This document shows, one piece after another, positions 13,444 through 14,267 of a stretch of DNA of 14,267 nt. Every line of letters begins with the position of its first letter. Within the stretch, counting starts at the first letter, position 1. The notes below the pieces were generated by a model. The model saw nothing but the letters and a program-made list of their open reading frames with translations, made no database searches and was not told the DNA's origin. The stretch comes from CBDUVZ01 sp965370805. GTDB lineage: Bacteria > Hydrothermota > Tepidihabitantia > Tepidihabitantales > Tepidihabitantaceae. The translations under genes were made by a program, and so were the position numbers. The DNA is taken from positions 1 through 14,267 of the forward strand of contig CBDUVZ010000080.1 in assembly GCA_965370805.1 (NCBI GenBank), given 5' to 3'.

Positions 13444-13719
13444 TCAGCCCGCAATCCGGGCCAGGATCATCTCCAACATCTCGCGGGGTATCCGCGGCGA
13501 CTTCAGGTACTCGGCCATCAGCCCTTCGCAGTAAGCCCGGGACTCGTCCGGTTCGAGCCGCGCTATTGCTTTTGCCGCCTTGCGGGCGAAGTTGAGATAG
13601 GGCACGACCAGGGTCACGATGCGCCCGTGTGTCCGCACCAGGTCGCCGACGTCCCCGGTCAACTCCTCATACGTCGAGTAGCGCACCCGGTTCCGGTACG
13701 GTCCGACTACCCGCATCAC
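13444..13719 (-). CDS. Small protein of unknown function downstream of the HTH protein
   Basis: 91 residues, soluble, mixed charge, with predicted-helical stretches ('NFARKAAKAIARLE', 'SRAYCEGLMAEYL', 'REMLEMILARIAG'); no signal peptide or membrane segment and no family recognised. Starts either at GTG 13717-13719 (GGAGAGAA at 13727-13734 is better spaced) or at the adjacent ATG 13714-13716. It begins 3 nt after the stop of the HTH protein, so the two are probably one operon, and a partner or regulatory link is possible but unproven. A membrane anti-sigma factor is unlikely because there is no hydrophobic segment. Confidence 0.6.
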   Translation of the reverse strand: MMRVVGPYRNRVRYSTYEELTGDVGDLVRTHGRIVTLVVPYLNFARKAAKAIARLEPDESRAYCEGLMAEYLKSPRIPREMLEMILARIAG

Positions 13720-13722
13720 GGC

Positions 13723-14247
13723 CTACTTCTCTCCGCCGGCTGCCGCGCCCGGCGACCCGCAGTCGCACCAGTACCAGTCGTCGTCAAAGAACGTCGTGTA
13801 CCGACGCACCTGGCTGCGGACGTGGTCCAGCAGTTCTTTGAGCTTCTCCACCGGCAGTTCGAACTCACGGGCGAGGACCGCATAGCTCTTCCGATGCGCC
13901 AGCCTGCCCATCACGCACCGCCTCGTCCACGGCGGCATGATCGTCAGCGCCTGACTCAGGCTGTCCATCGCGCTTCGCCGCTTCGCCAGATCGAATCCGG
14001 TTTCTTTGCCGATGTCGACCTGGAGCAGTTCGCTTGAAACCCGGTCCACACCGAAAGGACGATACGCTTCCTCCTCATTCGGGTGAGGCACCGGCGGCCG
14101 CAGCTTCGCCCGGCACAGTTCGAGCAGACACTCCGCCTCCTCGTCCGGACAGTCCGGCACCAGTATCCGCCAGCAGGCGGTGAAAGCCTCCAGCGCGGCC
14201 TCCTCGTCCAGCCCCCGCTGGACCCGGGCTATGACTTCGCAGGTCAT
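13723..14247 (-). CDS. Protein with a sigma-70 region-4-like helix-turn-helix
   Basis: 174 residues from the ATG at 14247; the frame stays open to the window edge, so the true start may lie outside. Residues about 100-150 ('ALTIMPPWTRRCVMGRL', then 'SYAVLAREFELPVEKLKELL', then 'VRSQVRRY') follow the sigma-70 region-4 layout 'AL..LPP..R.V..L....SY.EIA..L.....TVK..L..AR..LR'. The first 95 residues are acidic and do not convincingly show sigma region 2, so it may be an ECF-like sigma factor with a diverged N-terminus or a different regulator with a borrowed HTH. The C-terminus has an acidic-aromatic patch 'FFDDDWYWCDCG'. Only a weak GGAA precedes the ATG. Confidence 0.55.
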   Translation of the reverse strand: MTCEVIARVQRGLDEEAALEAFTACWRILVPDCPDEEAECLLELCRAKLRPPVPHPNEEEAYRPFGVDRVSSELLQVDIGKETGFDLAKRRSAMDSLSQALTIMPPWTRRCVMGRLAHRKSYAVLAREFELPVEKLKELLDHVRSQVRRYTTFFDDDWYWCDCGSPGAAAGGEK

Positions 14248-14267
14248 TTCCGCTGCCCAAGTCCGGC

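Noticed and set aside
13173..13454. Upstream extension of the micro-gene to 127 residues
   Set aside because: Gly/Gln/Arg-rich translation of the low-complexity tract and hairpin; it lies before the promoter and overlaps the end of the 13444 gene.
13288..14037. 249-codon open frame on the plus strand
   Set aside because: Antisense of the HTH protein and its partner, Pro/Arg/His-rich, no start signal.
1..14267. CRISPR array, tRNA or rRNA genes, complete insertion sequence
   Set aside because: No regularly spaced repeats, no cloverleaf or rRNA-like stretches, and no transposase reading frame were found; the only mobile-like trace is the REP-like hairpin.

Overview
The window is high-GC bacterial DNA, dense in genes, with a G/C-biased third codon position throughout. 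A secreted beta-propeller protein ends in a type IX-like C-terminal sorting tail, which points to the FCB side of the bacterial tree. The tail style (a 'GVYFVR' strand, a short Ser-Val-Arg-rich linker, then 'VRKVVIQR') together with a short hyperthermophile/archaeal-style adenosylhomocysteinase recalls uncultured lineages such as candidate division WOR-3. That assignment is an impression, not something the window proves.

Layout. (1) Positions 1-4943, plus strand: the end of a surface-glycan cluster with a 5'-truncated GT4 glycosyltransferase, a Wzx-like flippase, a two-domain polysaccharide-deacetylase-like protein and a second GT4 glycosyltransferase, overlapping or closely spaced. (2) Positions 5004-5864, minus strand: two small paralogous DUF4870/Tic20-like membrane proteins driven by a perfect TTGACA-17-TATAAT promoter. 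(3) Positions 5925-8390, minus strand: metK then ahcY, two consecutive steps of the S-adenosylmethionine cycle, behind a promoter and a 76-nt structured leader. (4) Positions 8497-11824, minus strand: an MBL-fold hydrolase, mutL and miaA, each start codon overlapping the previous stop (ATGA, GTGA); mutL-miaA is a classic bacterial pairing. (5) Positions 11919-13172, minus strand: a secreted Asp-box propeller protein with a sorting tail, preceded by a 33-codon micro-gene that is only a signal peptide joined to the same kind of tail, with its own promoter. (6) Positions 13260-13443: a long REP-like hairpin and a low-complexity tract. (7) Positions 13444-14247, minus strand: a small unknown protein behind a protein with a sigma-70 region-4-like helix-turn-helix.

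Four promoters can be read directly (TTGAC[A/G/T], 16-17 bp spacer, TATAAT-like -10). Three of them imply 5' leaders of about 12 nt or less, and one implies an essentially leaderless mRNA. No tRNA, rRNA, CRISPR array, transposase gene or recognisable known riboswitch was seen, and no gene-free stretch exceeds 300 bases. The most unusual items are the signal-peptide-plus-sorting-tail micro-gene, the short-leader promoter architecture, the structured metK leader and the REP-like hairpin.
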